Program-made: the position numbers and the translations under genes
Shown here: in pieces, positions 1 to 9,499 of the stretch
Position numbering within the stretch: the stretch's first letter is position 1
How the letters are laid out: every line of letters starts with the position of its first letter
The notes under the pieces: model-generated
Databases searched by the model: none
What the model was told of the DNA's origin: nothing
Seen by the model: only the letters and a program-made list of their open reading frames with translations
Assembly: GCA_920105625.2 (NCBI GenBank)
Contig: OV050033.1
Coordinates: 55,820,780-55,884,779 of the forward strand
Source of the DNA: Clusia tigrina
Taxonomy: Eukaryota; Arthropoda; Insecta; Diptera; Clusiidae
Reading direction: 5' to 3'
DNA length: 64,000 nt

Positions 1-634
1 GTGTGTGTGTGTGAGTGTGCTTAGATTAGAGTGGCTTGGGAAATTATGCTATAAAGACTTTTGCCTGCACGTGTTCATGTTTGTAGGATCGTGTGCATTT
101 GTATGTGAGTGATAAATGCATACAGCTGAGAATTGCGCAATATTTTTGAGTAATTTTGGTAATTAGAATTTTCTTGCACACGATTCTCACATGAGCAGTG
201 CTCGTAATTTGTCTTATGACATTTTCTAATTTCTTCTAATTCCAAGTTTCTGTGGTTTTCATTTGGGTTAAGTGAAAGCGAAATTTATGCACAAGTTTAT
301 AACTGCAGATTTTCATATATTTATATGGAGAGAATTTTCAATTTACATGTAGAATATAACAATTTAACAATTGGACCCAACACAATTTAACAATTTAACA
401 ATTGGAGACAATTTCAGTGGATATCAAGGAAAATAGTCTTTATTCAGTTGCTGATGAAGAAGTATATTCTTTTGCATTTCTTCCCCAGCCAGGTTTAAAG
501 AGGATTTCTTTACAGGATCTATATAGAAGTAAATAGTCAACAAAATTTACTTTCCAATTGTAAAGAGTGCTTTGCCATTAGTTTCGAATTCTTAAGCAAA
601 TTATTCAATATTTTCAAATTTTACACCATAATTA
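1..634. other. AT-rich intergenic stretch, no gene seen
   Basis: The window opens inside a short GT microsatellite (1-12). The rest is AT-rich and full of stops in all frames. Positions 358-412 contain a small local repeat of 'caatttaacaattgg'-like words. No coding, RNA or transposon signature is visible up to the hAT target site. Confidence 0.6.
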
Positions 635-642
635 ATTATGAC
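635..642. repeat. Left 8-bp target-site duplication of hAT element
   Basis: The octamer attatgac sits here and again at 3495-3502, immediately outside the matching ends of the hAT-like element. The match extends to 9 bp if the preceding a is counted. An 8-bp duplication is the hallmark of hAT transposases. Confidence 0.8.
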
Positions 643-3494
643 GAAGGCTACCAAATCCAAATTACCAAAATGCATGACAAAATTTTGCGCAGAAAATGCA
701 TGACAAATAAAGCGAAATGCATGACATTTATTTATTATTAAAATAATATTTATGAACTAACTCAATATTTAGATTTCAATAGCAATTATGTTTCATGTGT
801 CAAATATTAAAAAAAAAAAATAAAACAAAGTGTTATCAGAACCAAGATGTTATAACTCTTTATTTTTTAATTCTTCTGTAGGAGTTGTATGTAACTGAAA
901 TCCCCTAAACGGCTGAACCATTAGTGACGAAATTTTGTGTGAGTTATTTGATTCTTAAAATTTTACCAGGTGCGGTTAAGAATCGTTGCTCGAATCCAGT
1001 TCTATATTGTCGGATTCAAAAGACATTACGTTTGAAGATTCGAATAACCTTGCATTGGTAGATGTGTTGACAGTCGCGCTCGAACTAGCTTTGTTGCCAA
1101 TAAAATCATATTTCTCTTGGCTGTTTATTCTTCGCAGCAATTCTGGCTCCGTTTTTAGAAGTTGGTGGAATTCGTTGCAGTTGTATTTCATGTTATACCT
1201 GACATTTAAAATCGAACTGAGCATTTCTACGTGCAGATTTGAAGATTAATTTCGCCAAATTTGTTTAGCGAGCGAAAAAACTCGTTCGCACGGAGCTGAA
1301 GAGCCAGGCAAACACACAACGAATTCAATAATTTTTGAAAATTCAGTGTACGGCACTTGGACGCGATCCATATGCTGAAATATGTCGACCCACGGCCCTC
1401 AGTTGGCACGTTCTTGCTGTTCCACTCGTCTATTTTTTCGTTAACGCAGAAATTTTTAATATAGCCGTACTGATCGAAAACTTTTGATGAACTTTTGAGC
1501 AAATCAAACTCAGTTTTTTCAGCTACACTCTCCATTGATTTCTAGACTGTTTGCCAGTTGGGAACTTGTTTCAATGAAACCCACAAAAAATCTTTAAGCT
1601 GACTGTACTGCTCTGTCCATCCGGCAAGGTAATCGTTTGCGTCGTCTGAAAAGTTGTTCAGGAAATTTCGATTAAAAAAAACTTATGCATTCGAGGCTGG
1701 AATTGCTCACCACAGAATTTCTCGAAGACTTCAAAGATAGTTTCTTCATCGAAATGTTCTGATGGCCAGTTTTTTCTTCTCATTTTCAGTTTGCGGATCC
1801 AAATACATTTCCTGTTTTCGAAGCATAATGTTTGCTCTCAAAACTCCAACATGGTGGGCAACGTCGATGGCCGCAATTTTGTCACCCTCAATTTGTCGAA
1901 CAGTCTCTTGAAAATAATCAGCCTACACAATAAAAATAATAACAAAAAGCATATAACACATTATAAACAAGCCCGTAAACACAGCAATAGAAAAATGAAT
2001 AGTATAAAAAATAGATTATTCTGCCGAATAAACTTACTTGTGATTTCACGAAAAATAGCATTAGTTTCGATAGTGGATTCTCGAAGAATGTTTTGATGGT
2101 GGTTGGGCAGCGTCTCAGATCCAAGAAATAACATTGAAGTGCGTCAAATACTTTCAAAATAGAACCGATCACTGGCCCCAAAGCGAGAAACCGCGTGTGA
2201 GCGTAGCCCAGCAGCTTTGAGTATTCAACGCCTTCAAGTGTATCGCACCATTCTTTAAGTGATTCAACCCGTTTAGTGTGGATATAAAATTCTGAATAAA
2301 TTTTTACGACGATGCATTCCACATCAAAAGGCATTGTGTCGAAGCCACTTCTGAGTGCGTTGTGTACTATATGCGCGGCACAACCGATCCCAATTTCATT
2401 GGGCTTCCATTGTTTTAGTCGAAAAAAAACATTGCCATGTCCACCGCGCTCACGCGAACCAAAATTTGTCGGACAGTTGTCGCCGCAAAATCCAGTAAAT
2501 TTATCATTGAACTAATATGCTTCGGCTGTTTTTTTAATCAATGTTTCGATTATCGTAGAAGATTCGCCCTTTTCTGTCGATATTTATAGCATTTTTACTT
2601 CAATGCCAACCATTGGTTTAAAATATCGCACTACGACGGGCATCAATTTGATATTTCCGTGATTGGAACTGTCAACCGAAACGCAAACAAGGATCCTCCC
2701 AAATTTCCAGATCCTTCTTAATTTGTTGCGAAGAGAAAGGTGCGAAAACATTGACAGCTATTGCCTCGCATTTTGTGCGAGCGCAATGGAACTTCTGCAA
2801 CTCAAAGCAGGTACGATGCACAATCAGAAGATGCGAAGGAATGGTTGGCCTTTATTACGTGGTATGCCCACACGCCTTCACACGCCGCCAACTTGGAGTC
2901 AAATTTTGATGAAAAAAACGTGGATACGGGGCGAGTTTTCGAGACGGCATTCAATGCTTTCTTATGTTTAAGAGATTCGACATGCCGGTCAATTTCACTT
3001 TTGCCAGACGAGCCAATGTTGAATGTAGCAATATTGAAATTTCGCACCGCACGTCGCTCTCAGATATTGTTCTTTTTACGAAAGGGTATTTCTTCTGAAG
3101 ATCAGCGTTTAGCACACATTTACGACTACGTTTCGACATTTTTATAAACAAAAATATACATTCTTTACCAAAAACGAAACTCGAGTGTCAGACGAACAGC
3201 TGTTTGATGAGTGCGTTGTATCGATGCAGGGTTGACATAAGGTAAATAAAGCGCAGTGTTGCATTTAATGGCGATGTGTGGAGTGGAAGCAATGTGGACG
3301 CCATCTACAAGTGATTTCTACTTTGAATTAAATGTTGAAGAATTTCGCCCAGTATTATGAAAAATGCATTTCAATGCAAGACAAATGAATGACAGAATTT
3401 AAATGCATGACAAATGCATGACAGAATTTAAATGCTTGACAGCCTCCTCAAATGCAGGTCTGTCATGCCTAATGCATGACACTTGGTAGCCTTA
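643..3494 (-). mobile_element. hAT-superfamily DNA transposon, full length but decayed
   Basis: The two ends carry a short inverted repeat: aaggctaccaa at 644-654 and ttggtagcctt at 3483-3493. They are flanked by an exact 8-bp duplication. Both ends also carry clusters of the 9-mer tgcatgaca, at 671, 697 and 718 on the left and at 3404, 3415 and 3473 on the right, with degenerate copies between them. This is typical of subterminal transposase-binding arrays. The interior encodes a recognisable but frameshifted hAT transposase on the minus strand. At about 2.85 kb the length is right for an autonomous hAT. The intact target duplication says nothing has been lost from the ends, while the coding region has decayed. 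Confidence 0.85.
976..3151 (-). pseudogene. hAT transposase pseudogene (BED-like N-terminus, RNase H-like core, C-terminal dimerisation region)
   Basis: Read on the minus strand, the gene starts near 3151 with a basic MSKRSRKC...LQKKYPFVK N-terminus. It then changes frame near 3040, where GKSEIDRHVESLKHKKALN (BED-finger-like H-x4/5-H region) and RPVSTFF follow. The central RNase H-like part is readable at 2334-1918, with the KEWCDTL...YSKLLGYAHTRFLAL motif of this hAT group. The C-terminal hAT dimerisation segment is readable at 1250-976, with FHQLLKTEPELLRRINSQEKYDF. At least three frame changes and several stops separate these blocks, so no transposase can be made. Codon drift is spread over the whole length, which fits neutral decay after insertion. 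The assignment rests on motif recognition, not on a search. Confidence 0.75.
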
Positions 3495-3502
3495 ATTATG
3501 AC
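3495..3502. repeat. Right 8-bp target-site duplication of hAT element
   Basis: Exact repeat of the octamer at 635-642, directly outside the right terminal inverted repeat. Confidence 0.8.
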
Positions 3503-4559
3503 TGAGTACCAGCTACTGAGGCTTTCGATTCGAAGAGAAAGATTGTTACCGCACCACTAGAATGATGCAGTGTGGTGGCCACGCCTAGCTCACCGCAATG
3601 GTCGTGGTCCTTAACCCGCCACACTGCATCGGGTGGGACAACACTACAAAAAAAAACTTCAACTCACCATGTTTTCTAACATCCTCCTCTACGACGACAA
3701 GCGAGCCCGCCCCAGATTGTCCGCCTTAGCCTAACATTTTCAACATAAAATTAAACACAATAAACATCCTACTGGTACTTAAATAAATAACATATATATA
3801 CGCGTATACTTAATAATATCTACATACACGTGAATACTTAATAATACCTATGTATACACGCGTATACTTAACAAATATGTACTTATCTCTAGGGGCGGGC
3901 GGCAGCCTCCTTTTCCTCCTATGCTCGAATGGGGTGGGCCGGAACAATAAGTTATCCCTCTTATGGGATGGGCCGGAAACAAGCGGTTATGGATCTAGTC
4001 AGCACACTCAATAATCAAGGTAAACTTTCTAACGCCAAATCTTTAAACTAAACTAACACCGGATAAAAAAACAGGACCACGGACGAGACGAGAGACTGTC
4101 CATCCAAAAAAACCGACACGAACTCAAAAAAACTAGTCTTAATTTTCTCGGCCTCTTCCGCTATTCCATCAGTGACCGCTCCAGCGGTCGAGGCGGTCAG
4201 TCACCTTTTTTTAGAATTTCTACTATTCTGAGGCAGCGCCATCTGTACCTCAGAATCTGGTAGGTTTCAGCCTGGCCGCATTCACCAGCAAAGCGGACAA
4301 GTGGAAGGAACAAAAGAAGGAGAGGAGCAAAACAAACATACAGACGGTAGACGCCAAAACAACGATCGCAACAAGATTTTTTAGAAAGATGCATTTTTGA
4401 GACCAAGCCCTGTGCAGAATTTGAAACTGCGAACCTTTGTATCCAATAATTATATTGTTCATATAAATTGTATTCTTGGTGGACGTTTACTTTAGCACTA
4501 AACATTTAACACTTGACTTGCCAATATTCGCACATAAGTCGAAACCTGAAAGTGGTACC
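3503..4559. other. Unclassified repeat-like stretch, no gene assigned
   Basis: This is less AT-rich than its surroundings. It contains a ~29-bp tandem repeat (three units, 3800-3881, core cgtatacttaa), two 'gggtgggccgga' words about 40 bp apart (3931-3975), and a compact palindrome, gaccgct / agcggtc, with a 2-nt loop near 4174-4189. A minus-strand open frame of 102 codons at 4197-4505 has no recognisable motif. It may be a non-coding part of an unidentified retroelement. Confidence 0.4.
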
Positions 4560-5560
4560 TGAGTAGGCGTATTCGGATTCAGAACTAGCTACTCCGAACC
4601 CATGGGAAGCTACCCAAGCATATTCCTAGCAGAAATCTATGTCTCGAAAGATGCACACAGATCAACTTGAGCAGGAAACACAAAACACGGGACATAGCCA
4701 TATTACTGGACAGTCAAGCTGCCATTCATTACAATGGAAGGACGAAGTTCAGGAAGACTTGCTTTCAGTCGGTGTTTCAAACCGGTGTCACCGTGGCTAG
4801 GCTAATAACTCGGCAATGATCAACAATGGTTGTCTACCAATGATGATAAAGCTCCTGTTCTAGGACTCAGCTCTTACGAAGTATTTTCTAAGTTGGGATA
4901 TTGGACTGTCTTAAGAAAGTAAACCAGCTAGACAAAGATAACAACGAGAGCATTTGCTGTGTCCACGTTCACGTAGCGATCCAAGTAACGAGCAGGCAGA
5001 CCAACTTGCGGGGAAGGAGCTACCACAAAAATAATAGGGTCACAACCTTTTTGTGGGATAGGAAGAGGAGTATGGGGAAATGAAGTCAGAGATTGTGAGA
5101 ACTGTGCCAGAAAGAAACTCTTTTTAGCCACGTAGACTTAAAGCAATCTAAACTGTTGTTAGGCAACTACAGCAGCAAAAGATTTGGGTCTTGCATTGGC
5201 GTATTCAAAAATAGACTTGGAATTTCGACCGGGCTTCTGACTGGACACTATAGGCTCAAAGAATATTTGAGCAAGCTGGGAATTGTAGCAAGTCCCATGT
5301 GCAGATTCTGTGAGAAGAATACTAAATCACCAGAGCACATAATTGGGACTTATGGGGCGTTGAAGCACAAAAAGAAAAAGCACCTGGGTTATTTTCAAGT
5401 ACTACGTAACTCAATAGCACGACTTGAACCAGCCGATATCCTCAAATTGTTTAGGGTTGGATGTGATTTTATAGGGATATCCTATTAGCAGAGGGTAGTA
5501 CAATATATCTTTTTGGTCGCATTACTATACACACCTCCTTATACATTACATTACATTACC
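4560..5560 (+). pseudogene. LINE (non-LTR retrotransposon) RNase H and 3'-end fragment
   Basis: RNase H landmarks appear in order but in changing frames. SIFLAEIYV near 4618 supplies the catalytic Glu. DIAILLDSQAAIH near 4690 supplies the Asp of the DSQAA motif. SNEQADQLAGKE near 4985 is the last conserved block (normally GNE-ADELA). From 5156 a 110-codon open frame carries the LINE C-terminus: LLTGHYRLKEYLSKLG followed by the cysteine-histidine knuckle MCRFCEKN...PEHI. The copy ends in a TACAT microsatellite at 5543-5559, as LINE 3' tails often do. The reverse-transcriptase domain is missing, so this is a 5'-truncated, frameshifted copy of an I/Jockey-type LINE with RNase H. Confidence 0.75.
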
Positions 5561-5594
5561 AATATTCACACTAAATAATATTTCTCACTCCGGT

Positions 5595-5720
5595 TTTCAG
5601 TGGCTACTGTGGACTCTGAGATGAATAAGTTGGGTTTAGTCTCACAGTCTATCTGCAGGTTCTATGGACAAAGTGAGGGAACTTGCCTAGACTTGATCAC
5701 AAAATGCTGAGCACTCTTAC
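5595..5720 (+). pseudogene. LINE 3'-end fragment (knuckle region)
   Basis: About 125 bp matches the 'SGHCRLNYHMNKLG...CRFCGES...LITDC' region of the LINE copies at 38575-38720 and 58725-58860. Shared words include aataagttggg and tgatcaca. Stops and substitutions make it non-coding. Confidence 0.6.
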
Positions 5721-5724
5721 AGGT

Positions 5725-6481
5725 CTTCTGAAAAAACCAAAATAAGCCCTTCAAAGTTCCTATCTAAAAGAAACCTGACAATAGATCTTTAGAAGAGACT
5801 ATTCTCATTCTTTAAGTAAATATATATTTTGAGGAGCAGTGTATAACACTCTTCATATAAAGCTAAATCTAAGTTCATTGAAATACTTTCTGACATAATA
5901 TAATTCCATAAACAGCAAACCTATCGATAGGACACAAATCATTTGTCCCCTTAGAAATTCTAAACTTGATTCAAATAAATTGCGGCAAAGGATTGCCACA
6001 TCATCCATCCTCATTCAGCGTCAGTTTGATCATCTTCCGGGAGGTACAGCTAACAATTTATTTTTAGTAGTTCCACATATTTTACTTCAATTGGCTTGTC
6101 GTCATATTTATTTACTATCTCGGCCAACTTTCATTACTCCAGCAGTCCCCTCATTTCTTACTAAGTGGAACTGCGATCACTTAGCACTTGACTTGTTAAT
6201 AACTAATTAACTCCCCGCGCTCTTCTCAGATTCAAGACAGGTGTATCTTAGCCATTATTGCAATTATGTGTTAGCCAAGCTTTCTGGCGGTCTCATGATC
6301 ACCTGGTAGGGTATTGATGAGGGTCTGGATTAACTTCACGTATCGCATTTGGTTGTATTGAGGAAAGTTTTGGCTAAGTCCACGCATGACACAATATCCT
6401 TGTTATTGCCTACTGTCATCATGTATCGCTTTGGACTGATGAGAGTACCAGCATTTCCAGTCAGTGGTACGACGCTGATTG
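5725..6481. other. Intergenic, no gene seen
   Basis: AT-rich DNA between the LINE fragments and the LTR element. A 76-codon open frame at 5980-6210 shows no motif and is probably chance. Confidence 0.5.
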
Positions 6482-6485
6482 ATAT
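6482..6485. repeat. 4-bp target-site duplication (ATAT), left
   Basis: ATAT directly precedes the 5' LTR (tgaaacg...), and the same tetranucleotide follows the 3' LTR at 9395-9398. A 4-bp duplication is usual for Gypsy/Ty3 integrases, and ATAT is a known preferred target of some insect Gypsy lineages. Confidence 0.7.
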
Positions 6486-6631
6486 TGAAACGTGATAGCT
6501 CAGTGAAAACGGATTGCATACTTTTAGGATCCCATCTGGAGAATCTGGAGAATGAGTGACCCCTGTGAGTCAAGATGCGAACTATTCGAATAAAAGCTTA
6601 TTCAAGAACCATCCGTCGGTAATATCAAAAA

Positions 6632-6699
6632 GAATATTCTCGACTTCTGTCGAAGTGGATAGAAGCTTCTAGAAAATACGAGAATAGCGTAGAATTTTC
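6632..6699 (+). promoter_or_regulatory. Phased heat-shock-element-like array in 5' LTR
   Basis: On a strict 5-bp register, GAA occurs at 6632, 6652, 6662, 6672, 6682 and 6692 (6642 is GAC), and TTC at 6637, 6667 and 6697. The central part, GAA-nn-TTC-nn-GAA at 6662-6674, is a perfect three-unit heat-shock factor site. Heat-shock factor binds alternating nGAAn pentamers as a trimer. The array ends 20 bp before the TATA box, the arrangement seen in insect heat-shock promoters. The same array is present at 8956-9023 and 10366-10433. Function is inferred. Confidence 0.65.
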
Positions 6700-6718
6700 G
6701 ACTCCAACCATTCGAAAA

Positions 6719-6727
6719 CTATAAAAG
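6719..6727 (+). promoter_or_regulatory. TATA box of the LTR promoter
   Basis: The word ctataaaag lies 20 bp downstream of the phased GAA/TTC array. An initiation site would be expected near 6750, where the sequence reads tgcagta, close to the arthropod initiator. Confidence 0.65.
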
Positions 6728-7072
6728 CGACAAGACTGTTCAAAGTGGAATGCAGTAGATCAGAGACCGTAACAGTGTGTACATCTAGCATTATAATAAA
6801 AGCAGCAGTATTTGTAATTGTGCAAAGTGATGAAATTACTTATTAAATAAAGTGTTAAATAAAGTGCAAATCATAACTAAGTAAACTTTAAGCCTAATAT
6901 TAAATGTGTAAATAGCAATAATTAAATAAAGCTAATTATTTTAATTTAACCAGCGATTGTTTGATTACTACACAATCCAGCGGTACGAGTCCGAGTACAG
7001 AGAGTTAGAGGAATTGTCAGGAGGGCAATTTTGTAGCAGAGTAAATTGTCAAGAGGGCAATTTCGTAACAAT

Positions 7073-7090
7073 TGGTGTCAGAAGTGGGAT
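7073..7090 (+). other. Primer-binding site
   Basis: Two bases after the LTR the sequence reads tggtgtcagaagtggga. This is complementary to a tRNA 3' end ...CTGACACCA, which fits the end of an insect tRNA-Leu. The tRNA assignment is from memory of tRNA 3' ends. Confidence 0.7.
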
Positions 7091-7109
7091 TGTGTATCTG
7101 TAATAAACA

Positions 7110-8243
7110 ATGGTTAAATTTGAAAAGCTGAGATTGGAGCAGCTCAAGAAGGAGCTTGAGCGCTTAAATTTGCAAACACAAGGGCTTAAAGCGGAACTGC
7201 AGGTGAGACTAAGAAGCGCTTTAGAGGAGCAGGGTATAGACGTCGGGGAGTACGAATTCAAATTTGAAGAGCCAACGACATCTCGAGAGGAAGAAGCACC
7301 TAAAAGAACTAACACGGGTAACTTTGACATGAACGTGCTTATCGAGGAAATACAGAAGCTCTTCCAGCAACACCGTGAGGATCTACGGCAGCGATTACAA
7401 GTACATGCTTCAGCAGTCAAAGAGGATGCCAAGGAACCGTTACAGCAGAGTGAAACATCACCTACTCAACTACCGCAACAGAATTCACAGCAGAAGAAAG
7501 AAATGTCCGAGGTGGTGGACAGGAAGGTTTGTGTGTTTGGGTCACGGCAGGAGTCGTTCGAAGGATTAGTGGAACAAAAATTCAATACGAACGAGCAAAG
7601 GGAGAACGAAATTGGAGAACAAATAAGACAAACGATGCACCTAATACAGGAGGGTGTATTGCCTATGCCACCCCATGATGCTACCACGCCATTGGGCATC
7701 TTCAGGAAGCAGTCTGAGGCTACCGCTAGCCCAAATGGTTGGAGTAATCGGGAAGTACTGGTACCGCTGGCTATGTCATTGAAAGGTGCTGATGTACTGG
7801 TGACCATCGCAGGGGGTGAGAGAGACTGTTATGAAAACGTGATGAATGCCGTTCAGCAGAGGAGTGGGAAATCTCCACAACAGGTTGTGGTGGAGGTGGA
7901 ATGTTTTCCCCATCTTGCCTGTCCAGGCGAGATTGCAGAGAGAAGTATGATGGATACTTTCGTATGTGGTATTCCCGATGCGGAAATGGACTATTCAGCG
8001 ATGACAATCCCAAAAGCTACATGTATGGAAACAGTGGCTGGCGATTTAACGTTTGAGATAGCGGCCTTGGTGTGCCAGCCAGTATGCAGAGCCCGTCAGG
8101 TGCAAGTTGAAAGTGGACAGGGTTGCACGGGCAAGTGCCTTGCCTCCAGTGAGATTGGATACGCGGCTCGTGGTTGTCGGACGAAACGCAAACGTTCTCC
8201 ATCAGACTCGCATGTGGGACCGCAAAGGCAGGGAATTGGATGA
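7110..8243 (+). CDS. gag: Gag polyprotein with N-terminal SAP-like motif, mutated zinc knuckle
   Basis: An uninterrupted 377-codon frame starts 40 bp after the LTR. Residues 5-40 (LRLEQLKKELERLNLQTQGL, then KAELQVRLRSAL) match the helix-turn-helix pattern of a SAP domain, a nucleic-acid-binding motif. A Gln/Glu-rich linker follows. Around residues 195-300 come capsid-like blocks: SEATASPNGWSNREVLVPLA and, further on, MDTFVCGIPDAEM. Near the C-terminus, residues 343-356 have the exact spacing of a retroviral CCHC knuckle (C-x2-C-x4-H-x4-C), but the second Cys is Ser and the His is Tyr, so it should not bind zinc. A basic RTKRKR stretch follows. The capsid seems shorter than in full-length Gypsy Gags. 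The product could still form particles but would package RNA poorly; that is inference. Confidence 0.85.
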   Translation: MVKFEKLRLEQLKKELERLNLQTQGLKAELQVRLRSALEEQGIDVGEYEFKFEEPTTSREEEAPKRTNTGNFDMNVLIEEIQKLFQQHREDLRQRLQVHASAVKEDAKEPLQQSETSPTQLPQQNSQQKKEMSEVVDRKVCVFGSRQESFEGLVEQKFNTNEQRENEIGEQIRQTMHLIQEGVLPMPPHDATTPLGIFRKQSEATASPNGWSNREVLVPLAMSLKGADVLVTIAGGERDCYENVMNAVQQRSGKSPQQVVVEVECFPHLACPGEIAERSMMDTFVCGIPDAEMDYSAMTIPKATCMETVAGDLTFEIAALVCQPVCRARQVQVESGQGCTGKCLASSEIGYAARGCRTKRKRSPSDSHVGPQRQGIG

Positions 8244-8464
8244 TGTTTTTAAGCTGTCGACTAACAAAATGGAGTCAGAGTCGAGGGGCAAGATTTGACT
8301 CCCACAACATGCAGCCCCAGAATCCTCGTTTCTCAGATCGAACGGAAAGTCAGATTCCTAATTGCTGACAGTGTGATAAGCGAGGAATAGTAGTAGATAA
8401 GGAGACGAAGAATGGACTAAAAGTAATCTACAGTACTTCGATGCAGCAGTTGTATACCTGAAAA

Positions 8465-8799
8465 ACGCGAAAAGCTGAATCAAATTCATGGAAACAGCAG
8501 AAATCGTACACAACTAGATGATAAAATGAAAGCCAGATATAATGTAAGAGCAAACTCAAGGGGATTTCAGGAAGGGCAGCTAGTTATGCTTCATAATCCG
8601 CAAAGGAAAAAGGGATTATCACCAAAACAGCAAACACACTGGGAAGGACCTTATAAGGTGATAAAACGGATCAACGATGTAGTATACCGCATCCAGTTGG
8701 CGAGAAATGCCAGGAGCAAAATGAAAGCCGTTCATATAGAGAGGCTATCTCCTTATAAAGGTTGCAGTACTATCCTTGTTCGGGACGAACAAGTTTAAG
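8465..8799 (+). pseudogene. Integrase C-terminal remnant (Pol)
   Basis: After a stop near 8460 a frame runs to 8799. Its later part reads KARYN...GFQEGQLVML, then KKGLSPK, then HWEGPYKVIKRINDVVYRIQL and VHIERLSPY. This is the GPY/F-type C-terminal domain of Gypsy integrases. The remaining ~1000 residues of Pol that should lie upstream are gone. The frame ends 11 bp before the 3' LTR, as expected for the natural end of pol in an element without env. Confidence 0.85.
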
Positions 8800-8809
8800 C
8801 GGAGGGCAG
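8797..8809 (+). other. Polypurine tract
   Basis: The purine-rich run ggaggg-ag with flanking aagc lies directly before the 3' LTR, where plus-strand priming takes place. It overlaps the end of the integrase frame. Confidence 0.7.
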
Positions 8810-9394
8810 TGAAACGTGATAGCTCAGTGAAAACGGATTGCATACTTTTAGGATCCCATCTGGAGAATCTGGAGAATGAGTGACCCCTGTGAGTCAAGAT
8901 GCGAACTATTCGAATAAAAGCTTATTCAAGAACCATCCGTCGGTAATATCAAAAAGAATATTCTCGACTTCTGTCGAAGTGGATAGAAGCTTCTAGAAAA
9001 TACGAGAATAGCGTAGAATTTTCGACTCCAACCATTCGAAAACTATAAAAGCGACAAGACTGTTCAAAGTGGAATGCAGTAGATCAGAGACCGTAACAGT
9101 GTGTACATCTAGCATTATAATAAAAGCAGCAGTATTTGTAATTGTGCAAAGTGATGAAATTACTTATTAAATAAAGTGTTAAATAAAGTGCAAATCATAA
9201 CTAAGTAAACTTTAAGCCTAATATTAAATGTGTAAATAGCAATAATTAAATAAAGCTAATTATTTTAATTTAACCAGCGATTGTTTGATTACTACACAAT
9301 CCAGCGGTACGAGTCCGAGTACAGAGAGTTAGAGGAATTGTCAGGAGGGCAATTTTGTAGCAGAGTAAATTGTCAAGAGGGCAATTTCGTAACA
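8810..9394 (+). repeat. 3' long terminal repeat
   Basis: 585 bp. It matches the 5' LTR base for base as far as I could compare by eye, including the phased GAA/TTC array (8956-9023) and the TATA box. It is followed by ATAT at 9395-9398. Confidence 0.93.
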
Positions 9395-9499
9395 ATATAT
9401 TTGGTAATGAGTAGAAGGTAATGAATGAATTGAAGGTAGTGAAACTTGATTTGATTTTTTTTGAAGGCGTTGTTGACTTATTTTAGAGTACTAGTAAAT

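Larger units (their letters stand above)
6486..7070 (+). repeat. 5' long terminal repeat
   Basis: 585 bp, TG...CA. In order it holds a phased GAA/TTC array (6632-6699), a TATA box (6719-6727), and several AATAAA signals between 6840 and 6935 that would serve polyadenylation in R. It also has two similar GC-richer words near the end (caggagggcaatttt and aagagggcaatttc). Confidence 0.93.
6486..9394 (+). mobile_element. Gypsy/Ty3-type LTR retrotransposon, internally deleted
   Basis: Two 585-bp LTRs that begin TG and end CA enclose a 1.74-kb interior and are flanked by ATAT. After the 5' LTR comes a primer-binding site, then gag, a short C-terminal piece of integrase, a purine-rich tract and the 3' LTR. 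Protease, reverse transcriptase, RNase H and nearly all of integrase are absent. By eye the two LTRs are the same length and show no difference, which points to a very recent insertion. Since the copy cannot encode its own enzymes, it must have been moved in trans by a complete relative, or deleted by recombination after insertion. I favour the first explanation but cannot prove it. Confidence 0.92.

Noticed and set aside
2761..3147. 128-codon plus-strand frame
   Set aside because: Antisense shadow of the hAT transposase N-terminus, which is recognisable on the minus strand.
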